Assembly: GCF_051020955.1 (NCBI RefSeq)
Contig: NC_135027.1
Coordinates: 2,480,001 to 2,544,000 of the forward strand
From: Megalopta genalis
Lineage: Eukaryota > Arthropoda > Insecta > Hymenoptera > Halictidae
Direction of reading: 5' to 3'
Length of the DNA stretch: 64,000 nt
In this document: positions 38,161 to 49,899 of the stretch, piece after piece
Position numbering within the stretch: position 1 is the first letter of the stretch
How the letters are laid out: each line of letters starts with the position of its first letter
Position numbers and translations under genes: made by a program
Notes under the pieces: generated by a model
Databases searched by the model: none
Told to the model about the DNA's origin: nothing
What the model saw: only the letters and a program-made list of their open reading frames with translations

Positions 38161-38949
38161 AAAATATAATAGATGAGAGACCGACAGACATACAAGTAGT
38201 GTCGTTGCTACAAAAAAAAATACAAAGGACAGATTAATAGAAAAAAAGGAAGACAAAAATTAGACTTCACAGTATTCGAACACGAATTCTTAAGTGTCCG
38301 ACTTGACTTCTCATCAGTGAAAATCACGTCTAAAAGATGCGTGAGTAATTCTGTTACTGCGATACCAGGTATCGGCAGGTGTGTAACGTGGTGTCAGGCA
38401 ACCAGGCGAGAAAACAGGGCACTGCTCGCGCACTGACGTCATCCCGAATGATTTTCCCCATGGACAACAGATCGTCCCGGAAGAGCCGGGCGGGTCAAGG
38501 GAACCGAACGGCGATCGCAGCCAGTTCGGATGAATTCCATTGACCTACTATCGGCCTGACCAGGTGGATAAGCAGGTAGGTTGAGAGACTCGGCTGTACG
38601 ACGACCGCCGAAAAGCGATCGCGTGGAGCCTTCCTGTTCGCGGAAACGAAATTTCTTGCGCGGGCATGCATTTAACGCCGACGCGGCGGCCGTTTACTAC
38701 TTTTTATCGCGATCCTCGACACCCATGGCGGAACAAGGGGCGCGAACCATTCTAAAACAGCCTAGATCATCGATGTTCTCGGCTAATGTGCTGCACGGTT
38801 CGTGGAATGTGAACTTCGCTTCGTATCGTCGCTAGACTGTGAATTTTCGCGCTTCAATTTTTACGGGCAGTTCTGTTGTTCGAACGATAAAGAATCGATT
38901 CGAACGATAATATTATTTATAATAATTATATATATGATTATATAAATAT

Positions 38950-39127
38950 AATAAATAAAAATTCTCTGCATCGATTGCAGGAAGCAGGAGACAGACGAGA
39001 GTGGTCTTCTTCTTTTAATAGTTTGAACAAGTTCGAAATATGTAACAATATTTTTTGATTCTTCTGAAGTCTTCACTGTTCTGTATTCACTTTTTAATTG
39101 TTGTCAAAAGTGCGTAAAATCCGCAGT
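38950..39127. mobile_element. Partial copy of the ~205-bp TA-flanked family
   Basis: Only the right half is recognisable: GTCTTCACTGTTCTGTATTC followed by GCGTAAAATCCGCAGTTTA, matching the right part of 60535-60729. It abuts the TTAA MITE at 39142. Confidence 0.4.
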
Positions 39128-39141
39128 TTACCGATAATTAA

Positions 39142-39360
39142 CTCTGTACACTCGAAGCTATTTTAACACTAAATCCAAACTAGTTTTCCAGTATTTCCAT
39201 TTTACATGATTTACTGCAACTTATGCATATGATGTTGAACCTATTGGCACCTAAAAAGCTTGCTCTTTTAACAGCCTTTTAAATATAAACAAATTGGATA
39301 CTGTAAAAATTATTTTGGAACGTAGTGTAGCAGTTTTTAATAGCGCCCAGGTGCAAAGGA
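39142..39360. mobile_element. Diverged piggyBac-like MITE, 219 bp
   Basis: TTAA on both sides, with ends CTCTGTACACTCGAAGC and GTGCAAAGGA. The interior aligns by eye with the element at 46625-46863 (ACTCGAAGC-ATTTTAAC near the left end, AAAAATTATTTTGGAACGTAG near the right end), so it is an older copy of the same family. Confidence 0.65.
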
Positions 39361-40448
39361 TTAAAACTGGCAGCTCGAAGATGGAAATTAAATTACTATA
39401 CTAATTCAATGGCACACATAATCACGTCTCGTAATGAGAACGAGATCAAATGAATAAACCGTCCCGAATAGAGGACCAAAACGACATCCACAGCTGTGTC
39501 CAAAACGTAGAGCCGACCAGTTTCTGGTATTCACCTGCTTCGCGGGAATTTCCAACACAGAAACGGATTCTAAGAATTCCTGCATTGGTGAAACTACGCA
39601 AAATACCTTGTATCTATGTCCGAATCTACGTTGACAGAAGATTTTCATGCTATCCCATGTCCGCAGCGTATCCTTCGATTAATCAAATCGATAACGAGCA
39701 AGATAATGGAACTTGTTTACGTGACTCCGCGTTAAATAATCCTGCCGGAGGTACAGTTAGGTCTCGGGACACGAAGCCCGAGAGAGAAACCCGAATCTCT
39801 ACGAAGTAGGTGAACGATCCGTGTCACGTTTTACCAAAAAGTTGACGATCGCACGAAGCTCGACGATTCCGAGCTTCGGGGATCGCCGCGGCGTAGGTTC
39901 GAGATCGGGGAACGCGGGAACACGGCTCGCCCCGGCTGAAAGTATTTGCACAGTGCATAGAAACTGGTTTCCACGTGCTCGAAGTGAACCAAGCAACTGG
40001 GACACATTACATATTCGGCGGTGCAAAAGAATCTGTCAAGATCGTCACGTACGTCTGCCATAATCTGGATCGGTGCCGATTGGATCGCTGACGTTTGACA
40101 GTGCTAGGCCGCGAGCTCAAGTGCGGACAATTATCGGAGGTGATCTAGAAGTGGAAAGTGTGCGACAGGAGCGCCTTCGAGGACTCACGATTTTTCATTT
40201 TTATATCGGCTCGTAAATAAGTTAATCCTATTTATTTTTATTTGGACGCTGTACGCATTTATTCCTGTAATATATTTTGTACGCAATTTATTTATTTTAT
40301 ATTTTTGGCTACGAAAATTTAAGCCAAATAGAAATGCCAAATTTTGGTACGGCAGTAAACAATTTGGGAAAGAATGTAACATAAATTTTTCTTAATTGTG
40401 ATTAGTATCCAGAAAAATATGCGCGTTCAGTTAGCTTTATTTTTATTT

Positions 40449-40697
40449 CATAAAAATAAGATATTTTTGGTTTATAAAAATCAGATATTTTGATTCGATA
40501 AAAATCAGATATTTTTATTCGATAAAAATCAGATATTTTGATTTTATAAAAATCAGATATTTTGATTCGATAAAAATCAGATATTTTGATTTGATAAAAA
40601 TCAGATATTTTGATTCGATAAAAATCAGATATTTTTATTCGATAAAAATCAGATATTTTGATTTGATAAAAATCAGATATTTTTATTCTATAAAAGT
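40449..40697. repeat. 24-bp minisatellite, about 10 copies
   Basis: The unit is GATAAAAATCAGATATTTTG plus four bases, with TTTTG/TTTTT variants. The copies are well conserved. Confidence 0.9.
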
Positions 40698-41450
40698 CTA
40701 GATCAAATAAATGATGAGACTAAGTATCGCGATAAAAATCCCCAAGAAAAATATAAAGAAAATGTTTTCGTATTACAGCTCACAACGAATGAGGAAAATA
40801 TTATGACAACGTTGGCTGAGAGCAAACGAATGATTGAAAAGCGGCGTGCACGGAGAAACTATCCGATGCATATAAACACAGTTTGTACAGTCTGGTTGGC
40901 CGGCTAGAAAATTATGCAAATAGAGTGGCATCGATTGGTTTCTCTCCTGTTTCTCGCCGCTTGGGCCTTCCGGCTGGTAGGAGAAGGCGTTGTCAATTTC
41001 CATTACGTCAACGTAAATGGCGGCCGCAGGAATCGTCTTGTCTTGACGCGAGCCTGCGTGCTGCTCGCGTAGGAAAGTGAACCGATTCGCGAACCCGTGG
41101 CGTGACACGTTCTGCCTATTTCTGGCACGGCGATGGCAACCCCACATTTGTCGGGCACGACACGAAAACTTTCTCCGATTTTCCTGGCCCGCCCCCGCGC
41201 TCCATTCTTTCGCGACCGAACGTAAACTCGATTCGAAAACGCCCGACGAAGAAATGGGTCGAAGAGAAATTAAAATTCTTCCTCATTCCTGGGGCCGGTT
41301 CCGCATGAATTTAAGGGCCCCTGGCTACTGATAAAATGCAATTGCGCTTTATTATTATTAGAATCGTACGATTGTGTATAATTTTATGTATAATTTCGGT
41401 ATTATGATAAGTATATAAAATTATATATAATTGTATATAATTTTTCTACT

Positions 41451-42280
41451 TACTAATACTAATACTAATAATAATACACTACTTATACTAATATTATAAT
41501 ACTAATACTAATACTAATACTAATACTAATACTAATACTAATACTAATACTAATACTAATACTAATATACTAATAATAATACACTACTTATACTAATATT
41601 ATAATACTAATACTAATACTAATACTAATACTAATACTAATACTAATACTAATACTAATACTAATACTAATACTAATACTAATATACTAATACTAATATA
41701 CTAATACTAATATACTAATACTAATATACTAATACTAATATACTAATACTAATATACTAATACTAATATACTAATACTAATATACTAATACTAATATACT
41801 AATACTAATATACTAATACTAATATACTAATACTAATATACTAATACTAATATACTAATACTAATATACTAATACTAATATACTAATACTAATATACTAA
41901 TACTAATATACTAATACTAATATACTAATACTAATATACTAATACTAATATACTAATACTAATATACTAATACTAATATACTAATACTAATATACTAATA
42001 CTAATATACTAATACTAATACTAATATACTAATACTAATATACTAATACTAATATACTAATACTAATATACTAATACTAGTACTAATACTAGTACTAATA
42101 CTAGTACTAATACTAGTACTAATACTAGTACTAATACTAATACTAATACTAATACTAATACTAATACTAATACTAATACTAATACTAATACTAATACTAA
42201 TACTAATACTAATACTAATACTAATACTAATACTAATACTAATACTAATACTAATACTAATACACTACTTATACTAATTA
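41451..42280. repeat. ACTAAT hexamer satellite with higher-order structure, ~830 bp
   Basis: Blocks of (ACTAAT)n, a long central block of a 14-bp unit ATACTAATACTAAT, a 12-bp block ACTAGTACTAAT, then (ACTAAT)n again. The landmark ACACTACTTATACTAAT recurs at the left, inside and at the right end. No open gene. Confidence 0.95.
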
Positions 42281-43941
42281 TAATAAATAAATTGTATATT
42301 TATATGAAATAAAAAAACATATAATTGTATACAATTTTACATATTTTATATAATTATCCAATTTATGTATTATTATTAATATTACAAGTGACTACATGGT
42401 AAGCAAAAAAATTTACAAAAATCCCAAGATACCAGTCTTGCGAACATTTGATTTGTGGCCCGATAAGTGGTCAGACATCTTGGAAACTGTGACAGTATCA
42501 AAAACAAGATTTGCAACTTAGCTTGACCTTGTTTCCCGGTTTCTCCGCGCTCCTACGGTTATTTTGTAATGCAATAAAAAAATCCTTAATGGGTCTCTTC
42601 GCACACGTGAGAACAGGAACTGGCAGCCGATAGTTTTTCGTTCCAGGTGTCGAGACACTTTTCTTACTGTTCAAGAACAATGCGAGGAAAGCCAGAAGGC
42701 TTCCGGGAACAGTTCGTAACTTGGAATCGAGCTATAGATACAGATTTTCACGGTGGTCGTTGAGGAATCCAGTGTTGTAAGTGTTTGTATGGCTGAACGA
42801 AAGTCAACCGGCATGAAGGAAGCGGGAAGAATCGTCGGGCGTACTTGAAAAAATCGGACTGCCGTTATGCCTTTCAAATCAGATCGCGTTGTCTCCGAAA
42901 ATGTTACCTGTCGCGGATACCAAGTAGCTGCCGGCTGCCCCGATCTGGGTCAGCCATTGTGCAGGGTCGATCCGAAGACGGGTACGTGCAACACCGAGGC
43001 ACACATTTCGTAGTGTGACTTAATTCCGACGTACAGTTACGGCACTCGATTAAGATGTGTACGCAATCCATTCTGATGCGCGACACCTGCGTACGTCGCA
43101 CCTGGCTTCGAGCCTTTTAAAACGGTGACTTCGCTGATTCATGAATTCCTCGGGACCCTCTGATGTGCGCTAATTATAAGCGATCAGATTTTTAAGCACT
43201 TATGTGTAATTTTACGGGAACGTAAAACATCGAATCTTTCGAATATGTGAATAATTCGGCTGAGCAACAATTGGGCTCAGAAATCAGCGGCCTCGATTAT
43301 TGACAATCGTGGGAATCGATGAGACTCCAAATCTCCGGGCGATGCGTGAAGCGTTCGAACGTCCGTGAACTTAATTGCGGAAGTCGATCGTTGGCCTTGC
43401 AAGCCTGTCGGCAACGTTCGCCAACTCGGTGCGCCTCGGTCGGTAGCCGCAAGTTCAATGTCACGGTCGAAGGACGCACCTGTTGAACACAGGTAACATT
43501 CTCCTGCGGGGAATCTTGGAACGCCGTTCGAAAGATTGCGCCACTGCTTTGTGCCAAGACGTCGACTTCATGGTGAAACCCGTCCGGTGCGAACAGGAAA
43601 AATTAGGACTGGTCTCCGGGCTTTCAGTGATTCTTTTCTAATTAACTAGTTGATCGGCCGGATTATGAAGTATCAGATTTTATGAACTTCTGGAAGCAGT
43701 TCCAATTAAATTTAATTTGCTGTTATCAACTTTCTGTAACTCTGTTTTATTTCCAATTGAGAGCGCGATTACGGGGCACTGAAAGCAGCTGTTTCGTATT
43801 AGTTTATAAAAGTAATAATGCAATATTTATTCTATCTTTTAACGAAAAAAATATAATGATAATAATAATAATAATAATAACGAGCGTTATTGCAACAATG
43901 TATGTGCAATCCGAATAATAGTAAATTAAAGAATTAGTGAC
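42281..43941. other. Intergenic, no gene seen
   Basis: No repeats apart from a short ATA run near 43858-43880. The short frames lack recognisable domains. Confidence 0.5.
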
Positions 43942-44235
43942 CCGTCGTTTCGACGAGTTCTGCAAACTTAGTGTTAAATACCATTTCACATTTTATATAC
44001 CTTAAAAAAATAACCTACCATTTATATACCTTGACATTTTATAGAGTAGCAGGAAATTATTATAATGTCGATAGTGAAATTAATTGCTGAACCGTCGTTT
44101 CGACGAGTTCCGCAAACTTAGTGTTAAATACCATTTCACATTTTATATACCTTAAAAAAAATAACCTACCATTTATATACCTTTTATAGAGTCGCAGGAA
44201 ATCATTATAATAGTCGATAGTGAAATGAATTGCTA
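43942..44235. repeat. 150-bp tandem duplication, 2 copies
   Basis: Copies start CCGTCGTTTCGACGAGTTC at 43942 and 44092 and are nearly identical (a small indel near the middle). They lie just downstream of the glycine-rich Osiris gene. Confidence 0.9.
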
Positions 44236-44293
44236 TAACTTGTCGGAATAAGGGAAGAAAAATAGAACCTCGATTTTTATCTCTAACATTAAA

Positions 44294-44299
44294 TTTATT
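44294..44299 (-). terminator. Poly(A) signal, glycine-rich Osiris gene
   Basis: AATAAA on the minus strand, 37 bases past the stop codon at 44336. Confidence 0.55.
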
Positions 44300-44335
44300 C
44301 CCAACTGGTACACTAAGTTTCGACTTAAAGTAACT

Positions 44336-47054
44336 TCAAATTCCTAGCAGCGAAGATTCGCCGACTGCCACATTGCCGCCATCTTGTTTGACCCTCTTCA
44401 AGTTCGATAAATTCATTTTGTCTTCAGTGGCCTGCCACTCATCGGCATAAACTGGTCTTACACTCGCATCGTAACTATTACGAAGATAATTCTTGGATTC
44501 ATCAGGCTTCACACTGTCCACATTATCAGCGCTGTAATCTCGAGGAGCTACGTTCTGATATGAATCACTGTCGTCATCGTAGTTCTTCGAATAAACCGGA
44601 GGCTTCTGATCGGTACCGTTTCCCACGGTGCTGTCATTATTACTCAAATAATTATACGTCTGCTCGTGGCGACTCGAGTTCCAGTTTGTGACATTATGGT
44701 TCATTGAAGAATTGCCATCATTGGTGGTGTCAATGGTGCCTGGATCAGAGGACTCGCCTGTCACGAGCGACGAGTTAGCGGTGTGATTTGTCGTGTCGTA
44801 ATTTGCGGTTATGAACCGTCTACCGAAGCTGCGGCCCCAGCCACCGCCATAACCGCCGCCTCCGCCACCATAACCGCCGCCACCACCGCCGCCGCCTGAT
44901 GGAACGCCGTAGCCGCTTGACGGAGGTGGGCCATAACTGCTCGGAGGAGGCGCACCGTAACTGTCCGATGGTCCGCAACAGCCTCCTCCTCCGCCGCCGC
45001 CTCCGCTGGATTTTGTGAGGAGAACGATCTCTTTGTACTGGCCTGGAAACGTTAATAATATTAACAAACGCACAAAAGTTCATTAAACACTTCCCCGAAT
45101 TTTTCCGAATTTTTCTGGACATTTTACCTCCGCCCCCGCCGCCGCCGCCGTAACCGCCGCCACCTTTCATGTATTTGTGCATCAGCATCGCCATCGAGAT
45201 CATCAAGGACATGCCCGACATCATCATGCCCTTCACCGTTGCTATTCCTATTGTTTTGTAAACAAAATACGATCAGATTTCTTCAGAGAGAAAATATCTG
45301 TAATTTAAAAATACCAAAAGAAGAAGGTTAGACACTTTACCCACGATCTTCATTTTGAGCATCATCAGACCGGCCATCATCATCATCTTGCATTTTCCAC
45401 CGCCGCCTTTGCCACCGCCACCCCCTCCACCGCCACCTCCTTTGCCGCGACCTACGGTAAACGGAATCTTATTGATCTTGTTAATCAATTATTTCCCGCC
45501 GAACCAACCTTCCGACAGAGCAGTCTCGTCGAACATAAGATCGATCTGATTCTTCTCTCGCTTCCCGTTCCATCTGGGCAGCGTGATCCTCAAAGCAAAC
45601 GTGTCGAAGAAGTCGTTCACACTGCGCTCGATGCTCTTGTTCGTATCGTTGTTGGATGCGCGATCGTTCGCCACCCTGGTCTTCACTAATTTAATTTCCT
45701 GCCCCATCAGATAGATCTCGTTCAGGTTCTTGATGGCGTCCAGGAACAGACCGAAACGTTTCTTCGCGCAGCTCAGCGAGAAACTGATGATGCAGTAGCC
45801 GATGTCCTTCGTCGGGAATTCCGGGAAACCGTCGCTGCTCTCGTTCTTCGGGGAATTCGTCCTCGGCGATGGTACTATTCTCATGTCCACGCGGAAGCCG
45901 TTCCTCCGGATGTCGAATATTTGCCGGCCGGCGCTGATGGGAACCGAGGATACGAGGTTTTAGTAGGTGACTAAAGTGATAGCGATGCGCAATAACTGAT
46001 AAGCGAGTCCTAGTTTACAGACTTCGATAACTGGCGGAACAAATTACGCCGGAGACTTCAACGCGCGGTAAGAGAAACTCTAAGCTGGAGACTTCAACGC
46101 CTGTCGAGAAAATATAACCTCAACGTTGGAGACTCGAGTGACAAGATATGGTCACTCAAAATGAGAACTCAGCTTCAACAATTTTTTAAGAAACATTCTG
46201 TTTAATATTTCAATGATAGATAGAGAACTAGTGTTGTTTTGGACCCTCCAAGCATTATCTTGTAATGTAAAATAATAGTAATAGTAATAGTAATAGTAAA
46301 TAAAATTAGTGTTGTTTTGGACACTCCAAGCATTATCTTGCAATGTAAAATAATAGTAATAGTAATAGTAATAGTAAATAAAATTAATGTTGTTTTGGAC
46401 ACTCCAAGCATTATCTTGCAATGTAAAATAATAGTAATAGTAATAGTAAAATAATTAAAACATCTTTGTACAGTAATAAATATCGTGACCTTTAAGTAGA
46501 AGAATAAAAGAGAAATCAAGTTCAATACGAATTAATAACCAAACACCTTGATCGATGTTTAGTTTCGAAATGCATACGTTTTTGTTCAAAAAAGAAAGCT
46601 TATACAGTTTCCCGAATCTTTTAACCCTTTGCACTCGAAGCCATTTTAACTGTAAATCTAAATTAATTTTTCTGACTTATGGTATTTCCATTTTATATGA
46701 TGAAGTGCATTTTACGCATACGAAATTTATAGTCTTGCGACTCATACGACAGTTAGATTTTTAACAATTTTTTACATGTAGACTTTTATAATATAAAAAT
46801 TATCTTGCAGCGTGATGTAACAATTTTAATGGTGCCTCGGAGTCACCACTCGAGTGCAAAGGGTTAAAACAGTAACCAATCCGAAAAGGTGCGCAGTACT
46901 ATTGTCTAACAGCAGATCCGCCGAATCCATAAGGATCCGTATGCTTGTAATCCTTGGCGACCGCAGTTTCATCGCTTCCATGGCTGCGAACGACGCTCAA
47001 CAGCAGCACAAACACGACGAACATAGGTTCACGCACGGTCCACGGTGTAAACAT
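44336..47054 (-). CDS. Glycine-rich Osiris family protein, 5 exons
   Basis: Exons are 46900-47054, 45509-45933, 45341-45451, 45128-45247 and 44336-45042. Introns are phase 2, 1, 1, 1 with GT-AG borders (donors GTACTG, GTTGGT, GTAAAG, GTAAAA). The product is 505 aa. Seen: signal peptide (about 1-25), Cys99 and Cys107 (CIISFSLSC), and the Osiris-type junction SEGRGK leading into long Gly runs. A Met-rich hydrophobic region (KCKMMMMAGLMMLKMKIVG, then KGMMMSGMSLMISMAMLMHK) is split by introns. After it come YKEIVLLTK, more Gly/Tyr/Pro repeats and an acidic tail with at least eight Asn-x-Ser/Thr sequons. The Leu/Lys hydrophobic block of its neighbours is replaced by Met. It lies where Osi8 would be expected between Osi7-like and Osi9-like genes, but the long gene at 29502-33927 competes for that name. 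The exon 1-2 join is the least certain step. Confidence 0.8.
46231..46450. repeat. 78-bp tandem repeat, nearly 3 copies
   Basis: Copies begin GTGTTGTTTTGGAC near 46231, 46309 and 46387, each ending in an AATAGT run. It is inside intron 1 of the glycine-rich Osiris gene. Confidence 0.9.
46625..46863. mobile_element. piggyBac-like MITE with TTAA duplication, 239 bp
   Basis: Flanked by TTAA (46621-46624 and 46864-46867). Ends CCCTTTGCACTCGA and TCGAGTGCAAAGGG form perfect 14-bp inverted repeats. It lies in intron 1 of the glycine-rich Osiris gene, with its right end only about 36 bases from that gene's first splice donor (46899). Confidence 0.85.
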
Positions 47055-47113
47055 CGATTCGCGACGGCCAACGACAAGATGCTCGATCCCGTGTCTGCCA
47101 GATGATCGAGAGA

Positions 47114-47148
47114 CTGATCCGCATCGAGCTGTAAATTCGTTTATATAC
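47114..47148 (-). promoter_or_regulatory. Core promoter of the glycine-rich Osiris gene
   Basis: TATATAAA at 47141-47148 on the minus strand and initiator TCAGT at 47114-47118, with 32 bases from the first T to the initiator A. The leader to the ATG at 47054 is about 62 nt. This supports exon 1, which encodes little beyond the signal peptide. Confidence 0.75.
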
Positions 47149-47440
47149 AATGAGATTTATGTCATCCGTCGAATTTTTCCAGCGTTTCGTCACGATTGTC
47201 ATTTGCCTGCCGCCTGGGCAAATAGCTTAATGATAACTCTGGCCAGTGAATTCGTCCCCGCGGTAACGCGGGAACCGAACAGGATGCGGCGTTTCGAGAT
47301 TTCCGGGACAACTTGTTGACTGCGACGACGTTACGCTTTTCGCGTTATCGGGGAACAATTATTATTCTATTCGAGACGTCGTATTATTCGTTGCTGATAT
47401 TAATGCCGGAGAGATGACAATGTATTCGCTATCTATCTAC

Positions 47441-48630
47441 TGTAACATTGAGTAAATCGATGACTTTGATGTCGTTTAAAAAATAGACTGCAAGAAATAG
47501 GGTTCAAGATTTTAATTTTATTGATCGAAATTTTAATTTCCCGTAGTATGTTTTAAATTGCACGAAAAAGATTAATTCCTGTAAAGATCTGCGATTCAAT
47601 TGTCAGCTAAAAAAATATGAATAATTAATACAATATTAAAGCCAGAAAGATAAAGATATATTTAAAAATATATATATACTGTAACATTGAGTAAATCGAT
47701 GACTTTGATGTCGTTTAAAAAATAGACTGCAAGAAATAGGGTTCAAGATTTTAATTTTATTGATCGAAATTTTAATTTCCCGTAGTATGTTTTAAATTGC
47801 ACGAAAAAGATTAATTCCTGTAAAGATCTGCGATTCAATTGTCAGCTAAAAAAATATGAATAATTAATACAATATTAAAGCCAGAAAGATAAAGATATAT
47901 TTAAAAATATATATATACTGTAACATTGAGTAAATCGATGACTTTGATGTCGTTTAAAAAATAGACTGCAAGAAATAGGGTTCAAGATTTTAATTTTATT
48001 GATCGAAATTTTAATTTCGAATAGTCTGTTTTAAATTTTACACGAAGAAGATTGATTTCTATAAAGATCTGCGATTCAATCGTCAGCTAAAAATATGTGA
48101 ATAATTAATACAATATTAACGCCGGAAAGATAAAAATATATTTAAATATATATATACTGTAACATTGAGTAAATCGATGACTTTGATGTCGTTTAAAAAA
48201 TGGACTGCAAGAAATAGGGTTCAAGATTTTAATTTTATTGATCGAAATTTTAATTTCGCATAGTCTGTTTTAAATTTTACACGAAGAAGATTGATTTCTA
48301 TAAAGATCTGCGATTCAATCGTCAGCTAAAAAAATGTGAATAATTAATACAATATTAATGTCGGAAAGATAAAAATATATTTAGATATATATACTGTAAC
48401 ATTGAGTAAATCGATGACTTTGATATCGTTTAAAAAATACACTGCGAGAAATAGGATTCAAAGATTTTAATTTTATTGAACGAAATTTAAATTTTGCCTA
48501 GTCTGTTTTAAATTACACGAACAAGATTGATTCCTGTAAAGATCTGCGATTGAATTATCAACTAAAAAATGCAAATAATTAATACAATATTAACGCTGGA
48601 GAGATAAAAATGTATTTAAAAAAATATATA
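47441..48630. repeat. ~239-bp tandem repeat, 5 copies
   Basis: Copies begin TGTAACATTGAGTAAATCGA at about 47441, 47680, 47919, 48158 and 48395. The first two are nearly identical; copies 3 to 5 diverge step by step. It lies upstream of the glycine-rich gene and downstream of the Osi7-like gene. Confidence 0.95.
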
Positions 48631-49376
48631 TATAATATATTTACTATGTAACTGCTGTAATATATTGGCCAACCTGCACCGACGACTTTAACGACTTCAA
48701 TGTGCAATATATATGATAATTTAATGTAAATTAAAAAATTATGCATTCCTCTGTCGTCTCACAAATTTGGATTTTCTCGACCAAATCTTAAGTTCGAGTG
48801 TAGCATCTTCTCGAAAATTAATTGAGAACAGCATTTCGGTTTCCAGCTAAGAAACATTGTTTCAGAAAACGTTGCGAGAGTTCCTGTCAAGCGACGACCA
48901 CGAGAGCACACACGATCGACGGTGTCGAAGGTAGCCTAACTCACGGCGTTGTGAAGGGGACGACCTTGTTTCGTAACACTCTAATTGAGAGGTACACCCA
49001 CCCGAGAACTGCAGTGGTTGCGTACGATTTCCACGACGATGCATCCAATCGAACTGAATCCTTCCTATCGAGCCGCCGTCTCTTTCTCTCCCAGCCACGG
49101 GCAGAACGGTGGAAAGGAAAATTTCGCGGAAACATTATCGTATCGGCAGCAATTTTCTACATTCTGTCCTCCTTTCGCTGGAATTAAACCGAAGCAAAGC
49201 GCGCAGCCATCGAATCGGCGCTTCTTCCTTTCTAAATTCCAAATCCTGCTCACCTAAATCGACGCGCCTACAAAATAAATGATCGTTTAGAGAGACCGCC
49301 GCGCCGCTCCGGCCGCGGCGCGGGGAAGCGAGCTTTGTTCTTCGAGAGGAAGGGGCGGCGATTTTTCGAAACGATT

Positions 49377-49382
49377 TTTATT
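49377..49382 (-). terminator. Poly(A) signal, Osi7-like gene
   Basis: AATAAA on the minus strand, about 520 bases past the stop. The purine-rich tract at 49630-49750 (plus strand) would lie within this 3' UTR as a pyrimidine tract. Confidence 0.45.
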
Positions 49383-49899
49383 AAAACTTTACAATGCATT
49401 TAATATAAATAACAATGGAGAATCATGTACATGATCCGAACGACGCAACGGCGCTCGCAATAAATACCTACGAACCTATGGATAACTGTAACGGTGATAA
49501 AACGCAGGGCGATGAAATGAGACCAGGCGTGGCGCAGGGGAGCTACCGGATAGAACGAGCTAGCGAGCGAGAAGAAAGCGAGACGAATGGTGCGAGAGGA
49601 CCTGAAACATGGATCGTGGAGAACGGCGGGGAAAAGCTAGGACCGGAGAAAGACAGAAAAAGAGAGAGAGAGAGAGAGAAAAAGAGAGGGAATGAGAGAA
49701 AGAGAAAGAGAGGAAGAGCAAGAGAGGGAAGAGAGGAAGGAAGAGGAGTGACCGGTTGCTAGATCGACAGACGAATCGTGAGGTGTTGGGGGAGACGAAG
49801 TGTAACTCGGTGAGGTAGAGACGTGCTGCTGAATCTCTCGCGCGCCGTCAGCTGTTCCCTGACGGCTCCTCGATGATGATCGATGACGGATGAACGATT

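Larger units (their letters stand above)
33928..39141. other. Upstream region of the long Osiris gene
   Basis: No clear TATA/initiator pair at the expected spacing was found. A CT-rich stretch at 34250-34350 opens several frames by composition. No second gene supported. Confidence 0.45.

Noticed and set aside
41451..42280. ACTAAT array as telomeric repeat
   Set aside because: The unit does not match the insect TTAGG telomere repeat, and the array is internal.
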